DNA of 64,000 nt from Zantedeschia hybrid cultivar (Eukaryota > Streptophyta > Magnoliopsida > Alismatales > Araceae), in NCBI GenBank assembly GCA_030544215.1, contig JARZZO010000011.1:5380001-5444000 (forward strand), written 5' to 3'. This document shows positions 52,703 to 64,000 of the stretch, piece after piece. The number at the start of each line of letters is the position of its first letter. Positions within the stretch are counted from its first letter, which is position 1. Both the position numbers and the translations under genes were made by a program. The notes below the pieces were generated by a model that was not told where the DNA came from, ran no database searches, and saw only the letters and a program-made list of their open reading frames with translations.

Positions 52703-55078
52703 ATCAGTACACATTTTGTGGTTCCATGATCCCCACTCACATAGAGGAGTTAGCCAATATATTACAAGAATAAGATCTTTTATACAAAATTTAAAGATCA
52801 TGGTTCAACCCTGGATCCGAGTTCAATCCACCAAAGATACAACAGATATGTGTCCATTCCTCCACTAACAAATTCACGAAGGGGATCTAGTTCAACCGCA
52901 TTGAGTCGCCACCAATCTCGTTGGCAATGGGCTTTTATCTTGAACTCAACTAGAACAGGTCAGCTAAACGACCTCTACAAGTTTACCAAGGAAAAAGAAT
53001 TCTACTCTGCTACAATAAAAACTGTTCAGAGGCAAAAAAGATCTCGGCTGCCTTCAATGTTTTCTAGTAAACGTTTTTTTTCTCATGGGACACAAACATA
53101 TAGCGGAACCAATTATTTCGCCTTTCTGTAGAAAGAGGGTCACATAACTTGACAAAGACAAGTCAGTTCTTGGAGGACCACAAAGGACAAACAATCCAGG
53201 AGACATCATATATATATATATATATATGCTTCCAACGGTCTGCAAGAAAAGGTTTCTAACCAGATGGAAAAGTTAGTTTAAAGAACATCAGAAAACTATT
53301 ATAAATGCCATGAGCTACAAGAGTAATTAAGAACTAGTTGTTCAGGATGTGAAACATTAATAATGAGGGCGTGTTAAGAATTAACACCTTGCATTGGCTG
53401 AGGAAAGAGAAAGGTACTTCATGCATCTCCTTTTCTGGTAGGTGAGGATATATATATATGCTAAATAGGCAGATGAGGGAACTATACGCATGATCATAAA
53501 TACTGAATGATCGATAGTAAAAAAAAGAATATGTGATTCTGTTCAAAGCTGTCTCTTTGTTTGAATAGAATCCACAGGTGGAAGGTACAATTAAATAAAG
53601 GCCATTTACCTTGTCTTTGCGTTTGAAAACCATTTAGCCTTTGTTTGGGAGAGAGAAGTACAACTAATACAATATGATCATAAAAAGTAAGTAATAGAAT
53701 GAAACAATTAATGGGTTAAAAGCTCATCTAGGCGAGTGCACATTTTCTCTTCTCGTTCTTCTCTTTTGTTGAGTGATCTTGACCATACCCAAGGCAGGTC
53801 CACATTGTCAATCCGCAGGAAGCTTCTCTCTCTCTCCCCACCCGGGCTATTCCAAAACTCCAGAGTCGTCTAGAAGGCTTCTTAGTGTGAGGAGCCGCAT
53901 GGAATCGTCTCTCTCTCTCTCTCTTAACTGTACGTAACTTCCCGGAAGCACGCTAATTAATCTTCTGCAGAAACATACGCGACTCTTTCTAGTGTGATTT
54001 GAAGACATAATAAGATACACTAACCAAGGCTACGAACTCTGAAAGGCATCTTTAGTTGTGAGGAGCAGCTCAGACAAGGAGAATATGAGTTCCATTAGTT
54101 GAAGCTGAGAACCTATTCTGCAATTACAATAGAGTATACAACAATACTATATACTAACCAGTCATCTAAAAATAATATCAGTAATTTATCCCCTCCCTGT
54201 CCTATTCTGCTGTGGAACTCCTTTTAAGTAGAAAAATATAGGGAAGTTGACTCCTTAATTAGAAAGCATGGTTTATTCCACACATAATAAATGAAGACAG
54301 AAGTGCAACTTTTGGTCTCTAGTAGAAGTCTGGACTGGATTCGATTTGCAGCTGAACCTAGTCACTAATCTGATTGCAGTCATTTCATTTGGGTCCTCCA
54401 GTATTTTCTTCGTCCACTCGTGAGGAAATTATAAATTAGAAGAGAGATATATATCATATATAGGTAACTCCAATCGACTCTATGAAGTCTTCAGATACTA
54501 AAATTCAGAAGAGGATTATAGATTGGACAATAGAGAGTCGGTTGAACCAAATCCCCAGTGCAAGCTTTCTCTTGAAGTATCATATTAATTAATGGTATTC
54601 TAAGGAATCTTGAAGTATCGTATTAATACTCATGGTATTCTTTTCTTAGATAGCTGGATTATGGAGATGGTATGTGGGGATAACAGTAACAGACGATAAA
54701 ATCTGAAAAAAATGTTTTGGATGCCTTACAAAGACGGTTGATATATAGGAACAACTGTGTTAAGAAATATGTTAAATAGTTTTATGAGATTCCTAAATAG
54801 GGAAGATAAAAACTCAAAAAGTGAAATGGTAGATTAAAAAAAAGCAGCCCAGTGCTACGAGGCTGTTGTCACTGAAGGATCTAGAGATGGCTAATTACGC
54901 GCCAAGGAGCTGTTTTCTTACATGGAGCAAATCTTACCATTGCACTAAGAATACCCCTAAAAATATATATATTGGTAAAATAAGCTTCATAATTGAGATT
55001 CGGTGATGAATATGATGATGAATTACTCTTAGAAGGTTCTTCATTTTTCACACTCCCATCAATGTTCCCACTCCATTA
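52703..55078. other. Unassigned AT-rich intergenic DNA
   Basis: Contains (TA)n at 53208-53226 and short (CT)n runs near 53826 and 53909. No gene was recognised. Confidence 0.4.
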
Positions 55079-55390
55079 TGTTAGAATAATCCCACATCAA
55101 ATAAGAGACAAAAGAAATAGTATTTAAATACATGGTGCCTATTCCACTCAATACTTTAAGGTTTTTAGTTAGATGGTTCAATAACTTCAATAGGATATCA
55201 GAGCCCATAATTATGAACTGGGTCACGCACCACATATGTGTGGTCTACGTGACAGAACTTTAAATCATCGTGTACGTGAGGAGGGAATGGTCCCGCGTTG
55301 GATAAGGGACAAAAGAAACAATGTTTAAATACATGATACCTACTCTACTAAATGCCTTAAGATTTTGAATTGGATGGTCCAGTAATTTCA
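55079..55390 (+). mobile_element. TRIM (terminal-repeat retrotransposon in miniature)
   Basis: Terminal direct repeats of about 110 bp lie at 55079-55189 and 55288-55390. The first begins TGTTAGAATAATCCCACATC and ends TTCA. It is followed by a PBS (GGATATCAGAGCC, 55193-55205). A purine tract (GAGGAGGGAA) precedes the second repeat. The internal part is under 100 bp and non-coding. No clear 5-bp target duplication was seen. Confidence 0.82.
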
Positions 55391-56334
55391 ATACACTACA
55401 ACATGGAGATCATCATAAAAAAATAATCATCACGGAAGAGATGTGATCAGGTGCATCTTAGAACAATGCAGATAATATTTTTCATTTTTAATATCATATT
55501 ACACACACACAAAAAAGCCCAACGTCTTACATAAAGGAGCCGATTCATAAATTTCGTAGTGGACCTAGCTAGTCCAACCTCTCCAGCAGGCCAGTTAACT
55601 AGCCTGGCAGTTAGGCCAGTTCATAGTTCTCATAAATTTCCAAAGTCTGGGCACGTGGTTTGACCGTATGCTAGTTGTTCAAGTGGGTGCAGATGGTGGG
55701 CTTCTTATCTCGAAAAGGACTTTACTGAAAAGGACTTCCAAGTCTAGAAAGAAAACGTTCAACGAGATGTCCAGGTTCTTAATTGGTGGGCTTGGTGTTT
55801 CAGGTCTCCAGTTGGTCACATTTAAGTATACTTAAGAGGAACAGAAAGCGCCAACCTACTTTATTCCATGAAACGGTTTGCCATCTTTTTTTGTCTCCCT
55901 TCTATCAAAAGCTTGGGATTAAACTATTTCACTTTCTTAGTTTCTTCGGTTGTCACAAGGTCTTGATCTTAAGACTCGTGTGGCTCTACATATATTGTCC
56001 CTTGTTCATCCAAGTCATGTTCTACTAACACATCAGTTAAAAGGCAGTAGGTTTTGAGGAGCTCACCCACTTTTGTATATACCTATTTCAATTGGCATTT
56101 ATAGGTGCATGGATCGAGTCCATCTCACAGAGGGTTAACTACGGAGCACAGAATTGAGGGTTCTCGGCATTTACAATAGACGATAAGGCAAATCAAGAGA
56201 TATGTGAGGACGTTCCTCCGGAAACACATGCGATTGAAAAGATGAGGCTGATTTGATTAGAATGCTACAATCCAAATGGATTTCAAGTAACAGCATATAC
56301 ATTTTTAATTGCAGCCCAACGAATATTTAGTGAG
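55391..56334. other. Unassigned intergenic DNA
   Basis: Nothing recognised. Confidence 0.4.
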
Positions 56335-56660
56335 AGAAACACTAGAACTGCAGCAAGATTTTTTTTTTTTTTTAAAGTTAGCCCAAATATCCTATATATG
56401 TTTTGGTACAGGCACATCAAAGATTGAATGATCAGAAAAATCTGAAAAATCAAATGTTATTAAGCTTGGCCCATTAAGGACATTCTTCACTGTTTATTGG
56501 ACTCGATTTCTAATTTTTTAGATTTTTTTGATAGTCTATTCAGAGATCGGACTGTATGGACGCATAGTTGCATTAGTGTTGAGCTAAAAATAATTGTAAC
56601 TTTTTAAATCTTGCTGCACTGCCAGGCAGTGCAACAAGTGCTTCTTAGCAAGTGTTTCTT
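56335..56660. mobile_element. MITE with palindromic right end
   Basis: The left end is GAAACACTAGAACTGCAGCA followed by AGATTT. The right end, reverse-complemented, is GAAACACTTGC...GGCAGTGCAGCAAGATTT. The right terminus contains a near-perfect palindrome: TTGCTGCACTGCC then AGGCAGTGCAACAA. A second GCAAGTGTTTCTT follows at once. No coding capacity. Confidence 0.6.
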
Positions 56661-56689
56661 ATGTATTGGTATACCTTCATGAAAACAAC

Positions 56690-57620
56690 AAATGCAATGT
56701 CTGGTATCATTAGGGTAAGATATTGTAGAGCTCCAACGGTGCTACAGTAGTGAAGGCCATTGGGGAGAGGTTTACTAGACTATGATGACAACTTTACCCT
56801 GGTTGACATATTTGGCCGTGGCTTGCCTGATGGTATATATGCTTCAATGCCAAGGAAAAAGGGTAACGAACCCGAACCTTGCAAAGCAAAGCTCAAAAGA
56901 TGAACATTAGTACTAATGGAGGTGAGAGTAGAAATTGCTGAAACCTGTAGTAAGAATGCCGTCCAGGTAGACTAACATGAAAGTGATGTCTTCAGCGGAG
57001 TGTATGTGAATACTTGCTGCAACGAGATTATTTGAATCTGTGATTTTTTATTATTATTATTTATCTGATCAAAGGTCGGATAGTACGGAAGTTGAACTGT
57101 GACAGTTCCCAAACTTAGTAATTTGTATTTGTTTTTTTTAAAAAAAAAAATATTTTTTACACAGCTGTGCTACTATCAAATTACTTTCGTCGGACGACAG
57201 TAGATCTTGAGCAATGTCATGTGCATTTGAAATACATAAGATATTGAAGTAAGTACTTCTCTTGTAAAATAATCAATGAAATTGAGTTGACTTAAGTGAA
57301 CCAAGCATAGAGGCCATAGTTGACTTAAGTGAACGAAGCATAGAGGCCATAGAGAGACTTCCGTAAATGACTGAAATACTAAGGAAATCTATTTCTCCAA
57401 AGCCCCAGTGGCTGAAACATATATATATGCCTCTTCGCAGAGCGTGCCATGGAGAAACGCAATGGCCACCACCTTGAGCTGCTTCATAGACTAGCCAGAA
57501 TGATAGGGAAATACTTAGTGCGATGCCCCTCAAAGTGTCAACTGGATGGTGAGCATGTTTTAGGACACGTTGCATCCCTTGTAGGTGAGGATGGGGGATG
57601 GTTGCAGTCCACACACCGTC
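56690..57620 (-). pseudogene. Copia reverse transcriptase remnant, interrupted
   Basis: The minus strand encodes, in broken frames, HPVDTLRGIALSI and AFLHGTLCEEAYI (57600-57410), an IYGSLSMA segment where copia has LYGLKQA, then after an interruption EDITFMLVYLDGILTTG (about 57000-56950; the catalytic box is degenerate), GSGSLPFFLGIEA and TVGALQYLTLMIPDIAFVV (near 56700). The order and spacing are those of copia RT. About 255 bp of unrelated DNA (57010-57265) sits between the halves. A plus-strand frame at 57449-57727 is a shadow. Confidence 0.78.
57286..57351. repeat. 33-bp tandem duplication in the copia remnant
   Basis: GTTGACTTAAGTGAACSAAG and the 13 bases after it occur twice in a row with one mismatch. 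In the minus-strand frame this repeats MASML(R/G)SLKST. Confidence 0.85.
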
Positions 57621-60344
57621 CGATCCATTGTGTTGTAGTAGAAAACCCTAGGGATGTTGCAACAAGTGTTTCTCAAAGAAATATCAATGGAAAGGCTGAG
57701 ATAGATTGTGGTAGCTTCACAAATTAACTAAAAGTTTCCTGGACATCAAGCCAGCTAGTCGCACTTCGTAAGAGTCAGAATCATTTGCTCGCCTTTTACT
57801 CCTGAACAGCTACTTATAGCGAATGATACTTTTCTGGGATGGAGAATCTGAAGCCATGGAGGAACAACAAGGATAGCAGAGGTGAGACACAGTGGCTCTG
57901 ATGCCAAGAGACGAGGTAATGGGGAGAAGCTCATAACACACTTGTGTACATTATTCCATTCCGTCTGGTAATTGTAAGTATATGGATAAAGTCCATCTCA
58001 GATGGTTATTTGAGCACAACAAATTAAACTTAGGGGTTTTCAGCATTTACAACAGAGGATAAAGTAGATCAAAAGATCTAGGAGAACAGCCACCGGAAGA
58101 ATTGGTCACATCTATCTTCTCAATAACGTTCAAGACATAGTTTTTGACATTATTAATAAAAACCAATTTGCAATTTGAAGTCTTTATTTTTTTTTCTCTT
58201 CGTTGTTTAGCTTATAAAAGTTCCTTTAAAAAAACGGTAGTGCACAGTACATATTGAGATCCTCTAGTCTTTTTCTCTGGTGTTTTTGGTAGCTCTCGCT
58301 TTATCATTAGATCAAGTTATCTTCCTGCTGCAAAAAAAATTGTTGAGGCAAATCTTAAGCCAAATTAAACGAGTGGACTTGAAGAGGACCAACATAGGTG
58401 GCACTCTCTATTCCTGCAACATAGTCTCACTGATAAGAGGGGGAAATCCTGGTGGAAGGAAAACATTGTAATGCATCTTTTCGTGGATATTGGTTGCTTA
58501 GAGAGAATTTTGAGACAACTTAAACCGGGGACAACCATATATACTTCCAAGATCAAAGAAAAGACTTCTACACAGAAAGCGATTAAAAAAACTGTGCTGG
58601 AAGAGGAACAATGCATTTTTTCCTTTTTTTTTGACTAATAAGAGATGCTGCCTATTTCATATATATAAGCATAGAATAATACGTAGTCACGGGATACAAC
58701 GGAACAAGATGAAACGGGAAGGGACGGTTTACACAGGGAACACGACGATGAGATCGATGACAAAACGCCAACAATGCAGTTTCTTTTATAACTCGAGATG
58801 TTTAGATAAATCCAAGTGGAAAAGGAGAAAACCTTGGTGGATTATTTCATAGATCGATATTAAATTTAGAGAAGAACTAGGCACTGCCTGACTAGAGGAA
58901 CTATGATTCCAGGATCAGAAAGATAGTAAGCTGCTTGTTTGATTTGAGGTAAGAAACTGTAAATGCTGTGAAATATTATATTTATATGAATACAAGATAC
59001 AATGTCTGACAGCATTTCACGGTAATTTACATTGACTAATACTTGCTGCATCCCATACGATGCATGCAAGTTTTTCTTAAATTTTTTCGGTCCCACCATG
59101 TCCCACATTGTATGATGTGATCTCTGATCAAATGACCTATTTTTAAAAAATAAAATCTCCATTGAGACCTCCCCCCCCTCTTACTCCTATTGATCATTTC
59201 TGTTTCTTTCTCAGTTTCCTCTATTCCTTCTCCCCCTTCCATACCCCTCCGCCATAGCTCCTATTTTGCATCTTTCTTCCACCGCCACTCTATTTCTCCA
59301 ACCATCCCCTCCCTTTTGTCACCTATTCCAACTGCCCTCACCCACTGCTTCTCATCAATGCCTTCGACTTTGCCTCTCCCATCTCCCCTTCGCCCTCGCC
59401 CTCATCCTTCTAGTCTTGGAGATCCCTTTCACTACCGCAGCTGTCCATCTCCCCTCCCTCACCCCCTTTGTCTTCTTTTATTCTTCCACCACCTTCTTTC
59501 ATCGTCGCCAACTTCTATACGCCCCCCTCCATCCTCCTCTGCCAACGTTGTCGCTAATCTCACCGCCTTCCCTGCCTCCTTTCAGTCTTTGCCTAAGTCT
59601 GTTCACCCATCCTACACCCTAGTTCTTATGGGTACTTTTGTGATCTCATCTATCTTTCGTTTTCACTTTTTTGATGGCGCTTCTTCATGTTGAGACGTAG
59701 ATGACTTAGGCAACCAGCATGGTAGTTGTTTTTTTCCTATTTTCCTTTCCCCCAATTGTTTTGCCATTCTGTCCTGTTCCTTTCATGTTTTATTTCTTTT
59801 GCAAGTTTCATTGATTTGGTCTACTAGTTGCTACCGGATGACTTCGGTTCTCGCACGGAGGCGTTATTAGATCTGTGCTCATCCCATTTGAGATTTGGGA
59901 GTTGGATGGTGATGCTCGAGACCTGTACACAATCCATGTGTTCCTCCTTTGGGCATATGTTTCCGAGCACCATTTGATTGACTGCTTTAGATACCACAGT
60001 GTCATTCGGCCTTTGCTGTCGGTTATCTCTGAGGAAGAGTTCTCTTCCTCCCACACTTCATATTGCCCTCTATGGTTCTTCAACTTGCCTGTTCATCCGA
60101 TGATTGGTGGCTTTGCCGTCTCAGCGGTCCTTATCCATCATGTAATCCCATTATACTTAGTATCTTTGTTGGACTATTCAGCGCCATCTGAAGACTCCAT
60201 ACCTCTGTCGGTGGGTCCACAGGATCCGTGAGTTCCATGGTTAATTTTCTTATTCTACTGGGTATACACCTCGTGTTATGTTTTCAAGTGCCATGTATCC
60301 CCTGCATATGTTCATCCCATGTACTCTTCTAAGCTTATGTAAAG
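57621..60344. other. Unassigned intergenic DNA
   Basis: 59190-59700 is strongly CT/CC-rich and gives long Ser/Pro/Leu frames that look compositional. A 118-codon frame at 59875-60231 has a balanced composition but no family I recognise. Confidence 0.4.
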
Positions 60345-60723
60345 TGTTAGTATTTTTGGGGATAGAAAAAAAAAACCCAAACTTTTTAGGGAGGAAGATC
60401 CTTGCAGAGTTGATGTAGCGGAAGCGACATGATCGTCTTCATCAATGTGGAGTGGCTACTAGAGTCCCCCACATATATTCACGCAGAAAATTCTCAGGGT
60501 CTCGAGGTGGTACCCCAAGGACAGAGAGAGGAGGAGAAGACTGGGAGATAAAGGAAGAGGAGGAAGATTCTCTTTCTCTTCCCAAATACCTCTATATATA
60601 TAAAGAAGCTTGGACTTCTTTTCCCACTGGAAGAGGGATTTCTCTGACTCTGTATCCAAGACAACCTCATCTACAACCAATGTGGATGGAAAGAGTTCAA
60701 ATTAATATTTAACTCTATCTACA
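60345..60723 (-). repeat. 3' LTR of the second non-autonomous element
   Basis: On the minus strand it begins TGTAGATAGAGTTAAATATT. It contains an AG/GA-rich tract and a TATATATATAAAG stretch near 60593. Confidence 0.75.
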
Positions 60724-62278
60724 TTTCTCACTCAGACACATTGATCAAAGAGTTCAAAGAATCTCATCTAACTCATCCTTTCATGCAAGAAAACGATGTG
60801 TGCTTAATTTATCGGACCATAAGATCATAGTGAGGAGTGCTACATTAAGTCACCACCTGACTAATGTAACACTACAACTCTAAGCCTCATCTCACACCTC
60901 AAACCATAAACTCATAATCATCACTTCGACACATGTACCAAAAAGTATTTTCAATTAAATTAAGAATAAAAATCTCCTCACTTTAAGGATGCAATCCCAA
61001 AAGAATTTTTTTTTAAACTTTAATAAAAAATAAGAACTAAAGACCCATTTCCTATGTCCATGTGATAACAGTTGATATAATATGAGTGAGTGCATGCAAA
61101 TCAAGATAAAGGATGATCCGAAATGTCCAATGTGTAAAAACATCCATTTACAAGACTTTTTAAATAATAATATGTCACGTTTGATTACATTTGATTCTCA
61201 CAGGAAGCCTACTACGTCAAATCTACTGAAAGATAAAATAGGGATGCCACACCATTCGTTATAGAATCAAAATGATTATCTTGATAAATAAATATAAGTA
61301 GAGTACATAACGCTCGCGAACACCACAATCTATGCATCCATTGCCATTCATCATGCATTATGACCATTAACATAACTATCAATTAAGCATAATCACACAT
61401 GATTATCATGGAAATATTAGGGCATCTAAATAATTGCATGATTTTATCTACAATATGCATCACAAAAAGTTGCATTTAAAATTATCCTATAGTTTACATG
61501 ACATGATTAAGTGACAATTTAAAATATAACTGACAGAAAAAATCTTTTGATAATTCTTGTGAAGTTGACCTTAATCATGATCAGAACTAAGAAAAAACAC
61601 TCATGTTTGTAACGTGCTATTGCATAACAACCAGTTTTGTTTTATATATACCCTTATATTTTAAAACAGAATTTATAGCACTATCCTTTTGTTTAATCAT
61701 TAAACAGCAGAAAAATTAAATGGGCCTGGACTAAAAAACTAGAGGTACCCAGTCAGGATTTAATAAACAGATTTTATAGGTTTGAAACCAGAGACATAGG
61801 TGCAAACATGTTATAAAGAATATTTGCGTGATGAAATTGACTCTTAAAGATAGGGATGTAACTATGAAAACAAAGCATGTCAAGGTTGAACACCTAAAAG
61901 AGGGTATTCTTCTTCCACAAAGAAGACATGCCATGGGACCGGGCTTTCCCTGCCAAAAAAAAAAAAAAGGGACGAGGCTTTAGTAAAAGATACGGAGCAG
62001 CGGCAACAGCGAAAACAAAAGGGAGGAGGGAAGGGAAAAAAAAAAGCACCACCTGAAGGCACGGCGTGGGCCGTTGTGCTGTGGCGCTGCAGCGCTCCCG
62101 TGTGGGCGCCGCCAGCACTTGGAGCACGCCGCAACCGACGCCGCTGTGCGCAGCACTCCAGCTGGTTGTTCTAAGCGCCATATGCGCGTGGGCTGTCTTC
62201 CATTCTTTCTCCATGGTAAATCCTCCGTCATCGTTTACAAGAAAATTTTTGTGTGAGACTAGTAAAACAATTCAACTC

Positions 62279-62290
62279 GGCTCTGATACT
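62279..62290 (-). other. Primer-binding site of the second non-autonomous element
   Basis: The minus strand reads AGTATCAGAGCC, one base off the initiator tRNA-Met type TGGTATCAGAGC core, five bases from the LTR edge. Confidence 0.65.
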
Positions 62291-62295
62291 ATTAT

Positions 62296-63080
62296 TGATA
62301 TTTTTGAAGATAAAAAAATAATATTTGAATTTTCAGAGAGTAACTAAGATCTTATAGAGTCGATGTAGCGGAAGCGAGAGGATCATCCTCGTCAATGTTA
62401 CTAGAGTTCCCCACAGATATTCACGCAGCAAATTCTCAAGGTTCCGAGATGGTATTCCAAGGGGAGAGAGAGAGAGAGGAGGAGGAGGAGAAGACTAGGA
62501 GAGAGAGAGGAGGAGTAGGGAGAATTTCTTTCTCTTCTCAAATATCTCTGTAAAAAATAGTTTAACTTGGGGGGTTATTTGCTTCGTGACAAAACTCTAA
62601 AATTCATCGATTTTAAAGTTGCTAGTTTTAAAATCAGTGAATGCTTATAATTTTAGAATCAAAGAACACTTAATTGAAAGCTTATAAAACACATAATAAC
62701 AAAACAAGACTAGATAACCCATTCATTGCAAACTTTGTTGCAGTGACATGTAGACCTCACGACTCACATTTTTCTCCTTTAAAAAAAGAGAGAGTAAACG
62801 ATGGGATAAAAATTGACCTTACAGACATGCTACGCTGGTAACAACTGTTGTAAGCCTAACGGCAGACCTCCAGCTACCACAGAGACACTTCACTACATAA
62901 CTTTTCTCCAAACATGTCTTGTTAGCAGTGGGAAGAGCGGACTAAGAATCTAAGTAGAAGAAAATTAAACCTGCAGTTTTCTATCGGAAAAGAGACTCCT
63001 CTGAGTCTCTATTTAAGATAATCTCATCTACAATTAATGTGAATGAAAAGAGTTCAAACTAATATTAAACTCTATCTACA
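62296..63080 (-). repeat. 5' LTR of the second non-autonomous element, with insertion
   Basis: Matches 60345-60723 in two blocks, about 62296-62555 and 62976-63080. The DNA between (62556-62975) is unrelated and was not identified. Confidence 0.72.
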
Positions 63081-63199
63081 TAAACGAAGGAAAGTTTTAC
63101 TGACCAAAAAAAAGTTGAAGATAAAGAATGAAAGACAAGAAGAGATGGGACACCTCCTGCACCTTGTGCAGCCGATGGTGGGACACTTCCTGCGCCTTG

Positions 63200-63375
63200 C
63201 TCAGGGGTGTGCGGTGCGAATTCGATCTCGCTGGCCACGTTTCCCCTTCTTCGTGGATTCCGTCCCTTTAGACTTAGAATTGGAGGGGATTGAGGTGGGT
63301 GGAGTGGGCTGGATTTCGTTCCCAGCTCCTCAGGGTTGTTAGTTAGAATCCTTTGCCATTGTGCTATGATTCAAA
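63200..63375 (-). mobile_element. Possible tRNA-derived SINE
   Basis: The minus strand has TAGCACAATGGC (A-box-like) and GGGAACGAAATCC (B-box-like) about 37 bases apart. A-rich CAAAAAAAAG occurs on both sides, too simple to prove a target duplication. Confidence 0.35.
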
Positions 63376-64000
63376 AAAAAGAGAGGAAAAATTAGTGACG
63401 TGAGAACATGTCCTTGGTGTAAGATAGGAATCTGTGCATTTTGGTACGCGATATCTGACCAATAAAACGATGTACAGACCCGGCCTTCGGGCCCCTGCCC
63501 AAAAAAAAAAAAAAAATGGTGTGCTTGGTGCGTGTGATTCTTTTTTGATACTTCCTTTTTTTTCAGCTTTCTTTGCAATATTTTAATTGTTGTGTAGCCG
63601 GATAGGCTTCCTTTGAACTTTATGGTGTGTACTTGCTTCCTCGTGTTGTTCACTTGGATTATTCTCCTGAGCTCAACCTATTTTTTTAATATTCTCCTGA
63701 CTCAACTTTTTTTTAAGAAATTTTGGGTTCACATATGATTGATTCATGGTGGCTTTTATTTTTTATCCTCCTGTGCTCAACTTTTTTTAAAAAAATTTCG
63801 GGTTCACATATGATTAATTCATGGTGGTTTGCATGATTTATCAGGTATCACCAACAGGGGTTTCTAGTTCAGTAAAATTTACAAAACAAATCTTTGTTAA
63901 TCCAGCTAATCTCAATTTAGACGGACGAGATGGTGCTCCGGTAGCCTAGTCGAATCCCTATTTCTTTTGCAGGAATCAAGCAAGCACAACAATCCAACGC
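63376..64000. other. Unassigned DNA to the window end
   Basis: A poly(A) run after GGGCCCCTGCCC near 63490-63516 may be a SINE tail. CTCAACTTTTTTT...GGTTCACATATGATT is duplicated near 63702-63745 and 63776-63818. No gene was recognised. Confidence 0.4.

Larger units (their letters stand above)
60345..63080 (-). mobile_element. Second non-autonomous LTR retrotransposon (LARD-like)
   Basis: Direct repeats at 60345-60723 and 62296-63080 both start TG and end TCTACA on the plus strand. They share GATGTAGCGGAAGCGA, TATTCACGCAG and AACTCTATCTACA. The minus strand has AGTATCAGAGCC (a PBS, plus 62279-62290) just inside the right repeat, so the element points left. Flanks TAAAG and TAAAC match at 4 of 5 bases as a target duplication. 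The right LTR is longer because about 420 bp (62556-62975) is inserted in it. The interior (about 1.55 kb) has no recognisable retroelement protein. The LTRs are much more diverged than those at 583-3692. Confidence 0.75.

Noticed and set aside
57449..57727. Plus-strand 92-codon frame
   Set aside because: The minus strand of the same DNA gives copia RT motifs, so this is a shadow.
59190..59693. Plus-strand 167-codon Ser/Pro/Leu frame
   Set aside because: The region is CT/CC-rich and two frames are open at once. No domain was recognised.
61880..62347. Overlapping frames on both strands near 62.1 kb
   Set aside because: Ala/Arg-rich and mutually overlapping, with no family resemblance. They probably belong to the non-coding interior of the LTR element.
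61940..63520. CCTGCC followed by poly(A) near 61950 and 63495 as two copies of one SINE tail
   Set aside because: The shared part is only a few bases before the A run, and no A/B boxes or target duplications could be tied to them.
1..64000. CRISPR arrays, bacterial operons, organelle insertions
   Set aside because: The tandem repeats seen are few, irregular and without unique equal spacers. No plastid or mitochondrial gene sequence was recognised. Gene structure is eukaryotic.

Overview
The window reads as nuclear DNA of a flowering plant. Introns split the genes, intergenic space is long and AT-rich, and every major class of plant transposable element is present. The three host genes I can support start with GC-rich codons in an AT-rich background, which fits a monocot better than a eudicot; I cannot place the species.

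Host genes are sparse and all on the + strand. The main one is a complete 13-exon gene (38649-47084) for the B subunit of DNA polymerase epsilon (DPB2/POLE2, 530 aa). It has E2F-type sites in its upstream region and one intron with AT-AC ends that matches the minor (U12) class. Two short intact single-exon genes follow the plant pattern of conserved small proteins: a 93-aa membrane-anchored protein (29606-29887) and a 69-aa basic protein (51705-51914).

The left third is a nest of transposons. A non-autonomous LTR element on the minus strand (583-3692) is followed by a decayed Ty1/copia element (4897 to about 17046). The copia element was split by a 4.7-kb hAT transposon with a DUF659-type transposase (7484-12152), by a hAT-type MITE (12571-13325) and by a 5'-truncated LINE (13334 to about 14545). 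The 8-bp target duplications make the insertion sites readable.

From 17 to 38 kb I see mostly non-coding DNA holding a tRNA-derived SINE, several non-autonomous hAT elements with 8-bp target duplications (one nested in another), and foldback MITEs. DPB2 itself carries a Tourist-like MITE in intron 12 and a roughly 490-bp direct repeat in its 3.8-kb intron 5. Right of DPB2 are a CACTA remnant (about 49.6-50.7 kb), the 51.7-kb small gene, a SINE with a perfect 12-bp duplication, a TRIM (55079-55390), a minus-strand copia remnant (56690-57620) and a second non-autonomous LTR element (60345-63080).

No rRNA, convincing tRNA gene, CRISPR array or organelle-derived block was recognised. The transposons show no operon-like cooperation; the autonomous copies are broken and only relics of their pathways remain.
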